DNA of 64,000 bases from Gellertiella hungarica (GCF_014197145.1 NZ_JACIEZ010000002.1:682001-746000), one strand, 5' to 3'. Shown: positions 34,620-43,047, counted from the first letter of the stretch. The notes: a model not told the origin generated them from the sequence alone. Made by a program: numbers and translations.

Positions 34620-36398
34620 TCATTCGAGATTTTCGGCGATATCCCTATTACAGGCGTCTTTTGACCCTACTGCTTGCCTCGCAAGCTGTTTCCAGGCGTT
34701 CCCGTCGAAATCGAGAAACTCGACATAACAACGGTCGGCATTGAAGTCTGCCCACTGGGCGGTCATCAGGCGGCTTTTCAGATTGAACCGCAGAGTGAGG
34801 TACATGTTGGCCTCGCCACCCAAGGGAAAGTCCATTGGCCGGCCTGTCTTGTTGTCCCCTACGATGACCATGGAGCAGCCAGTGCCACAGCCGAACTGGA
34901 TGACCGAATAACGGTCCGCGAAGTTCGGCCCGGCTTTCATGCCATCCCTGATCCGCGTACGGAAGCTGTTGAAGGCACGGTCGCGCTTCCGAAAATCCGG
35001 CAAACGAAGCTTGCCCTTATACAGCTCCGATACCCTAAACGCAGGTCCGTCCAAATCCTTCGCCTTCTGGACAATCGCGCCCTGCGTATTCTTATGGGTG
35101 CTCTCGTCGCACGAATGCCAATCCATCTGGTATCCGTACTCGCCCGGCCGGCCATAGCACCAGCCGACATTCCGAAGCTTGGTATCGATCACGTCGCGGC
35201 GGTCGCAGGCCTTTAGGGTTTCGTCGGAATCCCCTGATCCGCCGCGGCAAAGCCCGTTTTCCGCCTGCCATTGTGCGATGACGCGCAGCGGCTCTCGGGC
35301 ACCCTTGTCTGTCGAGAGGACGGTCCCGGCTTCGGAGATGATCTTCCCACTGGACGGGTCCCAGCTGACGCGGAACTCTGCCGAACCGGACGACATTTTC
35401 CCCCGCTCCGGGCTGTGCGCAAACCAGTCGACAATACCGGATGCTGTGCAGGTCATGGCGCAAATGACATCCACGGAACCATGGCGCAGGACATAGGCCC
35501 TCCTCGGCCACCGTTCCGCAAAAGTACGCTTCTCATCGATGATGGCATTCCGGGAAAGAGTCTTGCCGTAGAAGCTGACAGTCTCGGCATAAGCCGCCTC
35601 CATGAAGCGGAGCGCATCCGAATTCGGCCGCGACCATGCATCATGGTAGGCGATCAGAAAGTTCTGGGCCCGGCTTTCATCAGTCGACGGTTCGGCTTGC
35701 GATGGCGCGTGGCTGCCGGCGGCAGAAGGCGAAGGAGCGTTCGGTTCAACAGGCTGGTTCGGAGAATGTGCAGGGGGTGGTGCGGATTTGGGGGGGTCTG
35801 CCTGCGCGTTCGTTACATTGTACTCCTCCATCTCGCTGGCTGTCAGATAGCGCATGTCGTCGGCTGCAACGGCGAGGCTGACTTGCAAGAGCTTCGGGTC
35901 AACACCCATTTCGATCATGTAGGTCATGATCTGAGATGTCATCGCCTGCACTGCTGCCACCGCGACATGTCCGTCAATATCGTCTTCGGGCGAGAAGGAA
36001 GATTGGTGAACACCCATTGATCCTGGTTCAGCCAGTCTCGTCACGCCCCCGATGAAGGCGAGCGTACAGGCGGAAGCACACTGGCTCGAACGCAACTGTA
36101 TCGTGGACAGGCCGAGTGCACGGATCGCGCGTCCAAAGGCCATGGCCGAAACGACATTCCCGCCATTGCTGTCGAAAGTGACAACCGTGGCGCCGGTTGC
36201 TCCTGCTTCACGTTCGAGGATGGCTGGGGAATCGCTGAATTCGAATTCTCCCCTGATGAGGAGAAGGGGCGGCCCACCTGCAACCTCGATCCGCTCCATG
36301 GTCACAGAGGCAAAGGCCTGCTGGAAGAAAAACACAATAAATCCAAATGAAAGTATCAACAGACGCAAGACCGACACCCCCTGCCAGATGCACCTCAT
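34620..36398 (-). CDS. Secreted multidomain protein with ClpP-like protease fold
   Basis: 592 residues. Signal peptide or anchor at 1-31. Domain 1 (about 35-200) is a ClpP/crotonase-like periplasmic fold (COG3904 type): FDSNGGNVVSAMAFGRAIR, nucleophile Ser109 in CASACTLAF, His131 in GSMGVHQSSF. Then a Pro/Ser-rich linker (about 200-245), an NTF2/SnoaL-like domain (about 245-370), an LprI-like Cys segment (CRGGSGDSDETLKACDRRDVI..GWCYG, about 385-420), and a C-terminal domain with FGCGTGCSMVIVGD (about 517). Probably periplasmic. Its first 69 codons and upstream DNA are duplicated at 42610-42912. Island cargo; role unknown. Confidence 0.8.
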   Translation of the reverse strand: MRCIWQGVSVLRLLILSFGFIVFFFQQAFASVTMERIEVAGGPPLLLIRGEFEFSDSPAILEREAGATGATVVTFDSNGGNVVSAMAFGRAIRALGLSTIQLRSSQCASACTLAFIGGVTRLAEPGSMGVHQSSFSPEDDIDGHVAVAAVQAMTSQIMTYMIEMGVDPKLLQVSLAVAADDMRYLTASEMEEYNVTNAQADPPKSAPPPAHSPNQPVEPNAPSPSAAGSHAPSQAEPSTDESRAQNFLIAYHDAWSRPNSDALRFMEAAYAETVSFYGKTLSRNAIIDEKRTFAERWPRRAYVLRHGSVDVICAMTCTASGIVDWFAHSPERGKMSSGSAEFRVSWDPSSGKIISEAGTVLSTDKGAREPLRVIAQWQAENGLCRGGSGDSDETLKACDRRDVIDTKLRNVGWCYGRPGEYGYQMDWHSCDESTHKNTQGAIVQKAKDLDGPAFRVSELYKGKLRLPDFRKRDRAFNSFRTRIRDGMKAGPNFADRYSVIQFGCGTGCSMVIVGDNKTGRPMDFPLGGEANMYLTLRFNLKSRLMTAQWADFNADRCYVEFLDFDGNAWKQLARQAVGSKDACNRDIAENLE

Positions 36399-36492
36399 GA
36401 TATCGCCTGCATCGCTTCATTCAACTCCAGTCTTCAAGTGCTCAATCTCTTTGCCGGCATAGCCCGCGACGGGACGAGCGGACGCAATCCGG
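36190..36492. repeat. 303-bp direct repeat, left copy
   Basis: About 97% identical by eye to 42610-42912, in the same orientation, offset exactly 6420 bases. It covers codons 1-69 of the ClpP-like gene plus 94 bases upstream. Similarity stops abruptly at both ends. Confidence 0.92.
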
Positions 36493-36549
36493 TGTCCCGC
36501 CTGGTGCAGCCCTTCAGTTGCGCCGCAACCTGCCGACCTGAAACGCAGG

Positions 36550-37287
36550 TCACGCTGTCTGGCCGCGCCCTGCCCTTCCAGCCGGTATCTTCAGTTGCTT
36601 TCGGACATATTGACGCCAGCTTGTCGGCGAATGCCCCTTGCCATTTCCGGCAAACAGCCTGATCTCGATTTCTTCCGGCGAGCATTTTCCCATGCCGGCG
36701 AGATCTTCAACCAGCGTGCAGAATTCCTCGTATTGCCGGGCGGTGTTCGAATGGTCGACATAGAATGCCGGTGTCATCCTGACCACGGCCATCGACGGCA
36801 CATCGCCAAATAGAAGATTGATGCTGTTTCCGGTCCAGCGATCCATGATGTAACCGTCATGCCGGGGAGAGCAGAAGAAGATCAACTTGGTGAAGAAAGC
36901 AGGACCCAGGCCGGGTTGCCGGTTTTCGGCATGGTTCCGCTTGAAACGGTCATAGGCATCGCTTCGAGACAGATTGCCAGAACGGATATCCTCTATGATC
37001 GGCGCGATTTCCCGTTTCACGTAGTCGGAAACGAGGCTGCAGTGAGACCTGCGCATGCCGCCCCAGGCCATGATCGACCAGAAAAGACTTTCCGGAGGAA
37101 CGGAACTGTCTGCTGAGAGGCGCTTGAGATCATCGCGTTTCAGCTCCGCATCAGGCAGGAGCAAATGGCAGTCCTGGGCGAACTTTCCCGCACCGGTGAA
37201 TTGCCGCGGATTGGCGGCGGGCCAGTATTCAGCGGAGCTGCTCAACTCCTTGAACTTCGCCCAGTGGACGCTGTTGAGCTTGGTCAT
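36550..37287 (-). CDS. OGG-fold DNA glycosylase-like protein
   Basis: 245 residues. Helix-hairpin-helix block GLGPAFFTKLIFFC (about 126-139) with Lys134, followed by HDGYIMDRWTGNSINLL (about 143-159) with Asp149: the pattern of the bacterial '8-oxoguanine DNA glycosylase OGG fold' proteins, in which Lys and Asp sit as in HhH-GPD glycosylases. Upstream FWSIMAWGGMRRSHCSLV also fits. Whether it excises a base is unknown; family members occur near defence genes (recollection). Last gene of the cassette, 2 bases after the WYL gene. Confidence 0.7.
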   Translation of the reverse strand: MTKLNSVHWAKFKELSSSAEYWPAANPRQFTGAGKFAQDCHLLLPDAELKRDDLKRLSADSSVPPESLFWSIMAWGGMRRSHCSLVSDYVKREIAPIIEDIRSGNLSRSDAYDRFKRNHAENRQPGLGPAFFTKLIFFCSPRHDGYIMDRWTGNSINLLFGDVPSMAVVRMTPAFYVDHSNTARQYEEFCTLVEDLAGMGKCSPEEIEIRLFAGNGKGHSPTSWRQYVRKQLKIPAGRAGRGQTA

Positions 37288-37289
37288 GT

Positions 37290-38294
37290 TTATGGTTCCC
37301 CGTCTGTTTCGCCGGGAACTGCCGTCCAGCGCCCGACCTGAATTTCATGCACCCTCTGCCAGAAGTCTTCAGGCTGGATGACTGTCACCGCGTTTCCCCA
37401 GGTCGCGAGGTGCCAGGCCATTTCCAGAAGCCCGCCCGCGCGAAAACGCACTCGAAGGCCGCCATCCGCTGAACGCTCAAGCTCCTGCGATGGATGAAAC
37501 ACATAATCGGCTGCCTCAGCTGCGGCTTCCGGCCGGAAATGCCATTCGACATCGACAGGCTCTTCCTGAAAGACGCCGAAAGCCCCTCGCGAGAAGGTCA
37601 CGATATCGAAGCCGGGATCACGCTCGAAAGCATCATCCGTCAGGGCAATCCCCGATATGGATTGAAGCCTGTATTGCTTGACACCGCTTCCTCCGGCCCT
37701 TGCCGCAAGCAGGTAGGGGCGCAGACCATAGAGCAAGCCATAGGGTTCCAGCCTGGCATCCTCAATCGTTCGGCCGGACTGCAGCCTGAGGTCACATCTG
37801 ATCCGCCGAGAGGACAGAATTGCCGTGCGGATATTATCCAGTGCCACCGGATCGATGCGGACAACAGGCCCGGGCCGCAAGGCGATCCCCTCTGACTGCA
37901 TCAAAGCCTCAAGGTCGGGCTCGATGCGACTCTTCGCCCTGCTGCTCAGAGCCGTTCGAAGCTTTTCGCCGAGCTGGCTGATCCGACTGGCGTCCTCGGA
38001 ACGATTTGCCCGTCTCAGCATGTCCTCGCTGGCCTTGAGCGCGGCGAAGTCAGCAGCGTCGAACCGAACGAGAGGCTGAACAACATCATCGGGCAGGAAC
38101 CAGCGCTTCAGGCCCTCGTGATCGCGTTTGCAGGCAAGCGAGGGGAAAAGGCGCTCAAGCGCATCGCGCATGCGCTCCGCTGTCCGTCGCGTGACGTGGA
38201 AACGCTCGGCGATCTCGCTGATCGTCATGCCCATTTTGCTTTGACCGAGGGCAATGCAGAGCTCGATCAGTTTCTCGGCGTTGGAATAGCTCAT
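37290..38294 (-). CDS. WYL-domain transcriptional regulator
   Basis: 334 residues. N-terminal winged HTH (NAEKLIELCIALGQSKMGMTISEIAERFHVTRRTAERMRDALERLFP, about 5-52) and WYL ligand-sensing domain (about 150-235) with LEPYGLLYGLRPYLLAA and YRLQSISGIALTDDAFE, then a WCX-type C-terminus. WYL proteins often control phage-defence operons and may sense nucleic acids or nucleotides. ATG 38294 is chosen at the domain start; a GTG at 38390 would add 32 Cys/Arg/His-rich residues. Fourth gene of the cassette. Confidence 0.88.
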   Translation of the reverse strand: MSYSNAEKLIELCIALGQSKMGMTISEIAERFHVTRRTAERMRDALERLFPSLACKRDHEGLKRWFLPDDVVQPLVRFDAADFAALKASEDMLRRANRSEDASRISQLGEKLRTALSSRAKSRIEPDLEALMQSEGIALRPGPVVRIDPVALDNIRTAILSSRRIRCDLRLQSGRTIEDARLEPYGLLYGLRPYLLAARAGGSGVKQYRLQSISGIALTDDAFERDPGFDIVTFSRGAFGVFQEEPVDVEWHFRPEAAAEAADYVFHPSQELERSADGGLRVRFRAGGLLEMAWHLATWGNAVTVIQPEDFWQRVHEIQVGRWTAVPGETDGEP

Positions 38295-38386
38295 CTCGGA
38301 CAGTCCGTTCGACGGATGGCGCCTTCGGGAATGACGGCATTGCAGACGCTTGATGCATTGATCGGGATAGGGACAGGCATGTTTCC

Positions 38387-39460
38387 TCACGGCGAAGGGG
38401 AAGATGTCGAGTGAAAGGCAAGGCGGACGATGGGTTTCAGCAAAAGCTGGATGAGGAACAACAGGACCGAGGCGAGGAGCCAGATCGACTTCAGAATGGC
38501 GATCATGCCACTACCGACGATCTCTCCCACGGAAAGAACGAACCGGCTTCCCTTCAGCAGGTGCAAGCCGCCGCGGAACGTGCTTCCCATCTGCTCGGAA
38601 AGACGATTGAGCTTCGGAAGATCATCAAGTCTTTCGGCCCGCTTCATCGCGTCCGAGGCACCCCTGAACCCTTGCGCCTTTACCAGCGTGCCCAGTGACC
38701 TTGCAGGAGACATCAGCATTTCAAGCCGGTCTGGACGAAAGAGCTTGTTGAGATCCGACGCCGCATCGCCGATGCCGCGGGAGGGTATCTCGTCCAGAAT
38801 CTTGCGGGCAAGCTTCAGATCCACCACATCCTGTCCGACGAGTGCAATCTCCTTCAGGATGTGAGGCGGAACGGCCCCGCCCTTCTTCACCGCCTTGAGA
38901 AACGATGCGCCCACCCGGGCGGCCGGACCGGATACCAATGTTGCAGCACTCGCCGCGATCCCGACCGAGGCAAGTGCAACCGTCACGCCATCGTAATCAG
39001 GGTAATTGGAGGCCTCGATACTAAGGTCGCGCAGGTCCCCGATGACGATCTGATCCGCGATGACGGATGAGGTGAAGCTGACGAATGTGCCGGTCTCTCC
39101 GCGAATGAAGCCGTCATAAACTTCGCCTGCGGAGCGGGTGAGGCTGAATTTCTCCGCCTCGACGATCTCGGCAAGGAGGACCGGGTCAATGGTCTGACCG
39201 TAGCTCACGGCAAGATCGGCCAGGCTGCGGGCAAGCTCGGCATCCTCAGCCGCGAGCGCCGCCCTTATCTCCGTTTCGTAGGCGCTGCAGGTTACGGCTG
39301 CCAGCCGATGCCGGACCACGATTGCCGGGTCGAGCCGATTTGCAAAAAGTGACAGGCTGTCCCAAGCGCCCTGACCGAAGGCCAGCACCGCGGATGCCAC
39401 TGTCATGGCGAGGATTGCCTTGCGCAGGACCGAAAACATCCGCAGCGATCGATTGATCAT
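38387..39460 (-). CDS. Membrane-anchored protein of unknown function
   Basis: 357 residues. Hydrophobic stretches at about 12-32 (N-terminal anchor or signal), 158-176 (VALASVGIAASAATLVSG) and 312-342 (two closely spaced helices, IWLLASVLLFLIQLLL). Between them lie acidic helical regions (RAALAAEDAELARSLADLAVSYG; KLARKILDEIPSRGIGDAASDLNKLF). No family recognised. 10 bases downstream of the AAA+ gene, so surely in the same operon; it could be the membrane effector or anchor (inference). Confidence 0.75.
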   Translation of the reverse strand: MINRSLRMFSVLRKAILAMTVASAVLAFGQGAWDSLSLFANRLDPAIVVRHRLAAVTCSAYETEIRAALAAEDAELARSLADLAVSYGQTIDPVLLAEIVEAEKFSLTRSAGEVYDGFIRGETGTFVSFTSSVIADQIVIGDLRDLSIEASNYPDYDGVTVALASVGIAASAATLVSGPAARVGASFLKAVKKGGAVPPHILKEIALVGQDVVDLKLARKILDEIPSRGIGDAASDLNKLFRPDRLEMLMSPARSLGTLVKAQGFRGASDAMKRAERLDDLPKLNRLSEQMGSTFRGGLHLLKGSRFVLSVGEIVGSGMIAILKSIWLLASVLLFLIQLLLKPIVRLAFHSTSSPSP

Positions 39461-39470
39461 GCCAGGCTCC

Positions 39471-41564
39471 TCACCGGTCTCCTTGTGTCATCGGGCCATG
39501 ACGGGACAACTCAGGGCTGTTTCCCGGCATATAAGTTTTTCGTCTCTGGTAGAAGGTTTCCTGTTTGAGCAGATCAATTATTTCCGATGCGTTCTGCGCC
39601 GGACGGAAGGCCAGCCGGCGCTTCACCACGGCCAGGTCGCCGATGCAGACAGACTGCGGCAGAGCAAGCCTTGGCGACAGGGCGAAACCGAAGAACCGGG
39701 TGAAGGCCTGACGCGCCTGTTCGCGCTTCAGCGGCAGAAACTCCATCTTGAACATGAATCTCCGCATGGCCGCCTCGTCGATGTCCGGGAGCCTGTTTGT
39801 TGCTGCAAGGACAGGCACCTTCGCCGCCTCGAGCCAGGTCAGCATTTCGTTTTTCTGAGAGATTTCCCAGCTGTATGTTGCTTTGGAGCGTGATGACAGA
39901 AGGCTGTCGACCTCATCGAAAAACAGAACCGCCTGCTTCTGCTCGGCCTCCCTGAACGCATTGGCGATGTTTCGCTCGGTTTCGCCATGCCATTTCGACA
40001 GAAGATCGGAGGCGCGAACCTCAAGTAGGTCCAGCCCCAGTTCCTCGGCCAGAAAATTCGCAAAGGCTGTCTTTCCGGTGCCCGAGGGGCCATGCAGGAG
40101 AATGCTGACGTCCCGTTCCTTCTGTTGCACAAGAGAGGCAACGAACCCGGCCGGATTTTCGCTCGCGTTGATGAACTCGACCGAAAAGGGCGTCGCGTCT
40201 CTTCGCATTGGCGAATCCCGTCCGAGGAGCGACAGGATGGATTGGGTTGTCGCGGAGAAGAGCTCGAGGTTGCCTTTGGCTTCTGACGTTGCCCGGGCAG
40301 CATTTGCAAAGACTGCGGCCGGTGCCTCGAAACGCCCGGCCAGCTGCTCGCTTTCCCTGCCGGACAGACGCAGTCCATGGCGAGCGAAAATTCGCCGGAG
40401 CATGGCTGCCCGATGCGCACGTCCGGGTACTTGAAACGACAGGGCGTAGGTCATGCGCCGAAGGACGGAAGCGCCCAGCCGCTCCGGATGATTTGTGATC
40501 CAGATTGTCGGGCGGCTGGCCAGCTCGACACTCTGGTTCACATGAAGTTTCGGAGCGGAACGCTGTGCAAGATTGGGATCGTCGAGGCCGCTCAGGAGAT
40601 CGTCCGCCTCATCGATCAGCACGAGGGAGCGCGGGATGAGGCTTGCAATCTGCTTGCGGGCACGCAGAGCATTCGCCAGGTCTTCTCCGAAGAAGCGACG
40701 GCCACGCATTTCGCCCTGATCGAATGCCACGATCGGCATGTCGAGGCGGGCAGCTATCAGATGGGCGAGTTCGGTCTTGCCTGTGCCGGGAACGCCATAA
40801 AAGAGAATGTTGGTGTTCTGACCACCTGCAAGTCTGGAATTCAGGATGCGTTCGAGATCAGACAGGGCCTCGTGCATGTGGCTGAAGTCATCCCATGACA
40901 GGTCGGTCTTCGGATGTGTCACAAAGCGTTCCAGCAATGCGCCTTCGTCGAATTCCGTGGCCAGCATGGCATCCATGAGGATGGAGCCGGGCTCGCAATC
41001 CGAACCGTCCGACAGGAGGCCGTGGACAAAAAGCGGCGCGTCCTTCGCAAGCCGACCCTCCAGCTTCTCCTGGGGCATGCCGGTCATGAGTGGGAGATAA
41101 TCCCTTGCGCCCAGCGGAAAATCGGTGCGTGGCGACTTGAGGATCGAGCCGATGCCGCCAAGGAAGCCAAGGCCGGAGCATCGCAAGGCGACCCCAAGGA
41201 TGATCTCGTCCACGGGGTCGAGTTCAAGAAGCGTGCAGATGCGGCCCAGACGCTCCTGCATCGGCGACAGGATTGCCACCTCGCTGGCTGCCATCAGTTC
41301 GAAGACCAATTTCGAGAAGGCCGGGACGGTACCGATCTCGTGGTGTCCATGCTCGAGTTCGGCTGCGAGTGCGACGCAAGCGCCTTGCGGATCGATCAAT
41401 GGCAGCCGTTCCAAGAGAAATGCGACCGCTGCATAGTCGAGGCTAAGCCGATTGCCGGAGATCATGGTGCGCAGTGCCCGCGCGAGGAGATGACGGGCTG
41501 CCTGCTGTTCGTAGGGGTGATCAAGTTGAAGGTGTGCGGTGGGGGAAAGATCAGGTTTGGTCAT
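39471..41564 (-). CDS. Double-AAA+ ATPase
   Basis: 697 residues. An N-terminal helical region (about 1-235) precedes two AAA+ modules. D1: Walker A GVPGTGKT 257-264, Walker B LVLIDEADD 314-322, sensor ITNHPERLG. D2: Walker A GPSGTGKT 492-499, pore loop SKWHGETERNI, Walker B VLFFDEVDSLL 546-556, sensor ATNRLPDID, Arg finger AAMRRF 599-603. This is the Cdc48/SpoVK-like class II layout, so remodelling or unfolding of a partner is expected. Both ATP sites look intact. ATG 41564 is chosen; an in-frame start at 41672 is possible. Second gene of the cassette. Confidence 0.88.
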   Translation of the reverse strand: MTKPDLSPTAHLQLDHPYEQQAARHLLARALRTMISGNRLSLDYAAVAFLLERLPLIDPQGACVALAAELEHGHHEIGTVPAFSKLVFELMAASEVAILSPMQERLGRICTLLELDPVDEIILGVALRCSGLGFLGGIGSILKSPRTDFPLGARDYLPLMTGMPQEKLEGRLAKDAPLFVHGLLSDGSDCEPGSILMDAMLATEFDEGALLERFVTHPKTDLSWDDFSHMHEALSDLERILNSRLAGGQNTNILFYGVPGTGKTELAHLIAARLDMPIVAFDQGEMRGRRFFGEDLANALRARKQIASLIPRSLVLIDEADDLLSGLDDPNLAQRSAPKLHVNQSVELASRPTIWITNHPERLGASVLRRMTYALSFQVPGRAHRAAMLRRIFARHGLRLSGRESEQLAGRFEAPAAVFANAARATSEAKGNLELFSATTQSILSLLGRDSPMRRDATPFSVEFINASENPAGFVASLVQQKERDVSILLHGPSGTGKTAFANFLAEELGLDLLEVRASDLLSKWHGETERNIANAFREAEQKQAVLFFDEVDSLLSSRSKATYSWEISQKNEMLTWLEAAKVPVLAATNRLPDIDEAAMRRFMFKMEFLPLKREQARQAFTRFFGFALSPRLALPQSVCIGDLAVVKRRLAFRPAQNASEIIDLLKQETFYQRRKTYMPGNSPELSRHGPMTQGDR

Positions 41565-41774
41565 GGCTGGACCATGACATGCCGATACGACAGATGTGGT
41601 CGCATGAAACCAAATCGAGACCAGAAAGGATCGGTTGCGCGACGATAGAGGGGAAACACCACCCGGCGCCATCGAGCCATCGACAACCAGACGTCGAACT
41701 CGCTCTTGAACTTGCGGCTAACAAAAGCCGCTGCATGAATGGGGTAGTCCGGCTGGTTCGATCCGAAACAGCCC

Positions 41775-42518
41775 CTAGGCTTTGGTCTTTTTCTTCGTCG
41801 CATGCTCGACCTTCAAGCGAATTCGGACCGGCCCGCCCCCGGCGTGATTGACCTCGAACGCATTTGTCTGCCTGACGAGGTCGCTCAGTTTCTTGCAGCC
41901 ATAGGTTCTCGGATCGAAATCGGAGGCGAGATTTGCCAGTTGTTGCCCTACCGGGCCCAATTGAACCCAACCGTCTTCGGTCTCCAGTTGGGCGATCACT
42001 CTCCTGAGAATGGGGATTGCGGCGCTTGGAGGTTGAAGCGGAGTGGCTGGCGGCTTCTGATCGGAATCGGCGAGGCCGGAATGCAGGTTTTCGGTATAGA
42101 TGAAGCGACGACAGGCCTGTCTGAAGCTTTCCGGTGTCTTCTGCTCGCCAAACCCGAAAACATCCACTCCCTGTTCCCTGATCCGTGACGCAAGGCGGGT
42201 GAAATCGCTATCGGAGGAGACCAGACAAAAGCCGTCAAAGCGGCCGCTGTGAAGCAGATCCATCGCATCGATGACGAGGGCGATATCCGATGCGTTCTTC
42301 CCCTGCGTGTAAGCAAATTGCTGTTGCGGGATGATGGCATGTTTCGCGAGCACATTCACCCAGGCTTTTGCTTGAAGGCTGGAGAAGTCCCCATAGATGC
42401 GCCGGACACTCGCCTCTCCGATCTTGGCAATTTCCTCAAATAACCCATTGACGATTTTTGCTGACGCATTTTCGGCATCGATCAGAACAGCCAATCGGGG
42501 AGAGCGGGTTTCAGCCAT
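41775..42518 (-). CDS. NYN-domain ribonuclease with C-terminal LOTUS (OST-HTH) domain
   Basis: 247 residues. NYN/PIN-like nuclease domain (about 8-150): Asp14 in VLIDAEN, Asp78 in NASDIALVIDAMD, Asp103/Asp105 in VSSDSDFTRL, the acidic metal cluster of the LabA/DUF88/MARF1 group. Linker rich in Pro (about 152-165), then a LOTUS winged helix (about 168-240: LRRVIAQLETEDGWVQLGPVGQQL...TYGCKKLSDLVRQ). Expected to cut structured RNA. First gene of the cassette; the promoter should lie at 42519-42609, next to the right 303-bp repeat. Confidence 0.9.
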   Translation of the reverse strand: MAETRSPRLAVLIDAENASAKIVNGLFEEIAKIGEASVRRIYGDFSSLQAKAWVNVLAKHAIIPQQQFAYTQGKNASDIALVIDAMDLLHSGRFDGFCLVSSDSDFTRLASRIREQGVDVFGFGEQKTPESFRQACRRFIYTENLHSGLADSDQKPPATPLQPPSAAIPILRRVIAQLETEDGWVQLGPVGQQLANLASDFDPRTYGCKKLSDLVRQTNAFEVNHAGGGPVRIRLKVEHATKKKTKA

Positions 42519-42609
42519 CGCTCAGCTCCTGCTTTGTTCCTCATAATACATACTGATAGTGAGCCTATCATACGTCACAGTATCGGCAAATTCTGCATCT
42601 TATCCCGAA

Positions 42610-42912
42610 GCGCCGGTTGCTCCTGCTTCACGTTCGAGGATGGCTGGGGAATCGCTGAATTCGAATTCTCCCCTGATGAGGAGAAGGGGCGGCCCACCTG
42701 CGACCTCGATCCGCTCCATGGTCACAGAGGCAAAGGCCTGCTGGAGGACAAACACAAAAAATCCAAATGAAAGTATCAACAGACGCAAGACCGACACCCC
42801 CCGCCAGATGCACCTCATGATATTGCCTGCATCGCTTCATTCAACTCCAGTCTTCAAGTGCTCGATCTCTTTGCCGGCATAGCCCGCGACGGGACGAGCG
42901 GACGCAATCCGG
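42610..42912. repeat. 303-bp direct repeat, right copy (truncated ClpP-like 5' end)
   Basis: Same orientation as 36190-36492, about eight differences by eye. It would encode MRCIWRGVSVLRLLILSFG and so on from 42818, the signal-peptide end of the ClpP-like protein, then stops after 72 codons at 42600. So it is a non-functional gene start, 12 bases left of the right integrase array. Confidence 0.92.
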
Positions 42913-42924
42913 GGATAAGCTCAC

Positions 42925-42972
42925 TGTCGTCATCGACTGTCGTAACGAACTGTCGTAATGTCATCATTGTCG
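42925..42972. promoter_or_regulatory. Right arm-type integrase sites (proposed)
   Basis: TGTCG begins at 42925, 42938, 42951 and 42968: spacings 13, 13 and 17. The block TGTCGTAACGAA-TGTCGTAA at 42938 closely matches the left array at 30174. Same orientation at both ends of the island. Confidence 0.65.
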
Positions 42973-43027
42973 ATGACTTGGGGTCTAATGATTTCAATGA
43001 CTTGGCAGATATTGCCCGCTTAGCTGG

Positions 43028-43047
43028 GAATCCAGGCGCCCCAGCCA
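43028..43047 (+). repeat. attR core
   Basis: 20-base copy of the tRNA-Gln 3' end (see 30082-30101), preceded by GCTTAGCTGG, which also occurs at 30146. Right boundary of the island. No gene lies between here and 43203. Confidence 0.92.

Larger units (their letters stand above)
30082..43047. mobile_element. Integrative island at tRNA-Gln, about 13 kb
   Basis: Bounded by a 20-bp direct repeat of the tRNA 3' end. Contents: DUF6538-type tyrosine integrase (amputated), an IS3-family nest, a gene fragment, a secreted ClpP-like protein, and a five-gene minus-strand cassette. Matching short blocks (GCTTAGCTGGGAATC and 13-bp TGTCG arrays) lie at both inner ends, as expected of an attP split by integration. 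The integrase start, right next to the tRNA, is in the standard place. The element can no longer integrate or excise by its own enzyme, because the catalytic HxxR and Tyr part is missing. Confidence 0.9.

Noticed and set aside
41561-41803. 80-codon minus-strand frame in the gap between the NYN and AAA+ genes
   Set aside because: Overlaps the ends of both genes, has no ribosome site and shows no family similarity.
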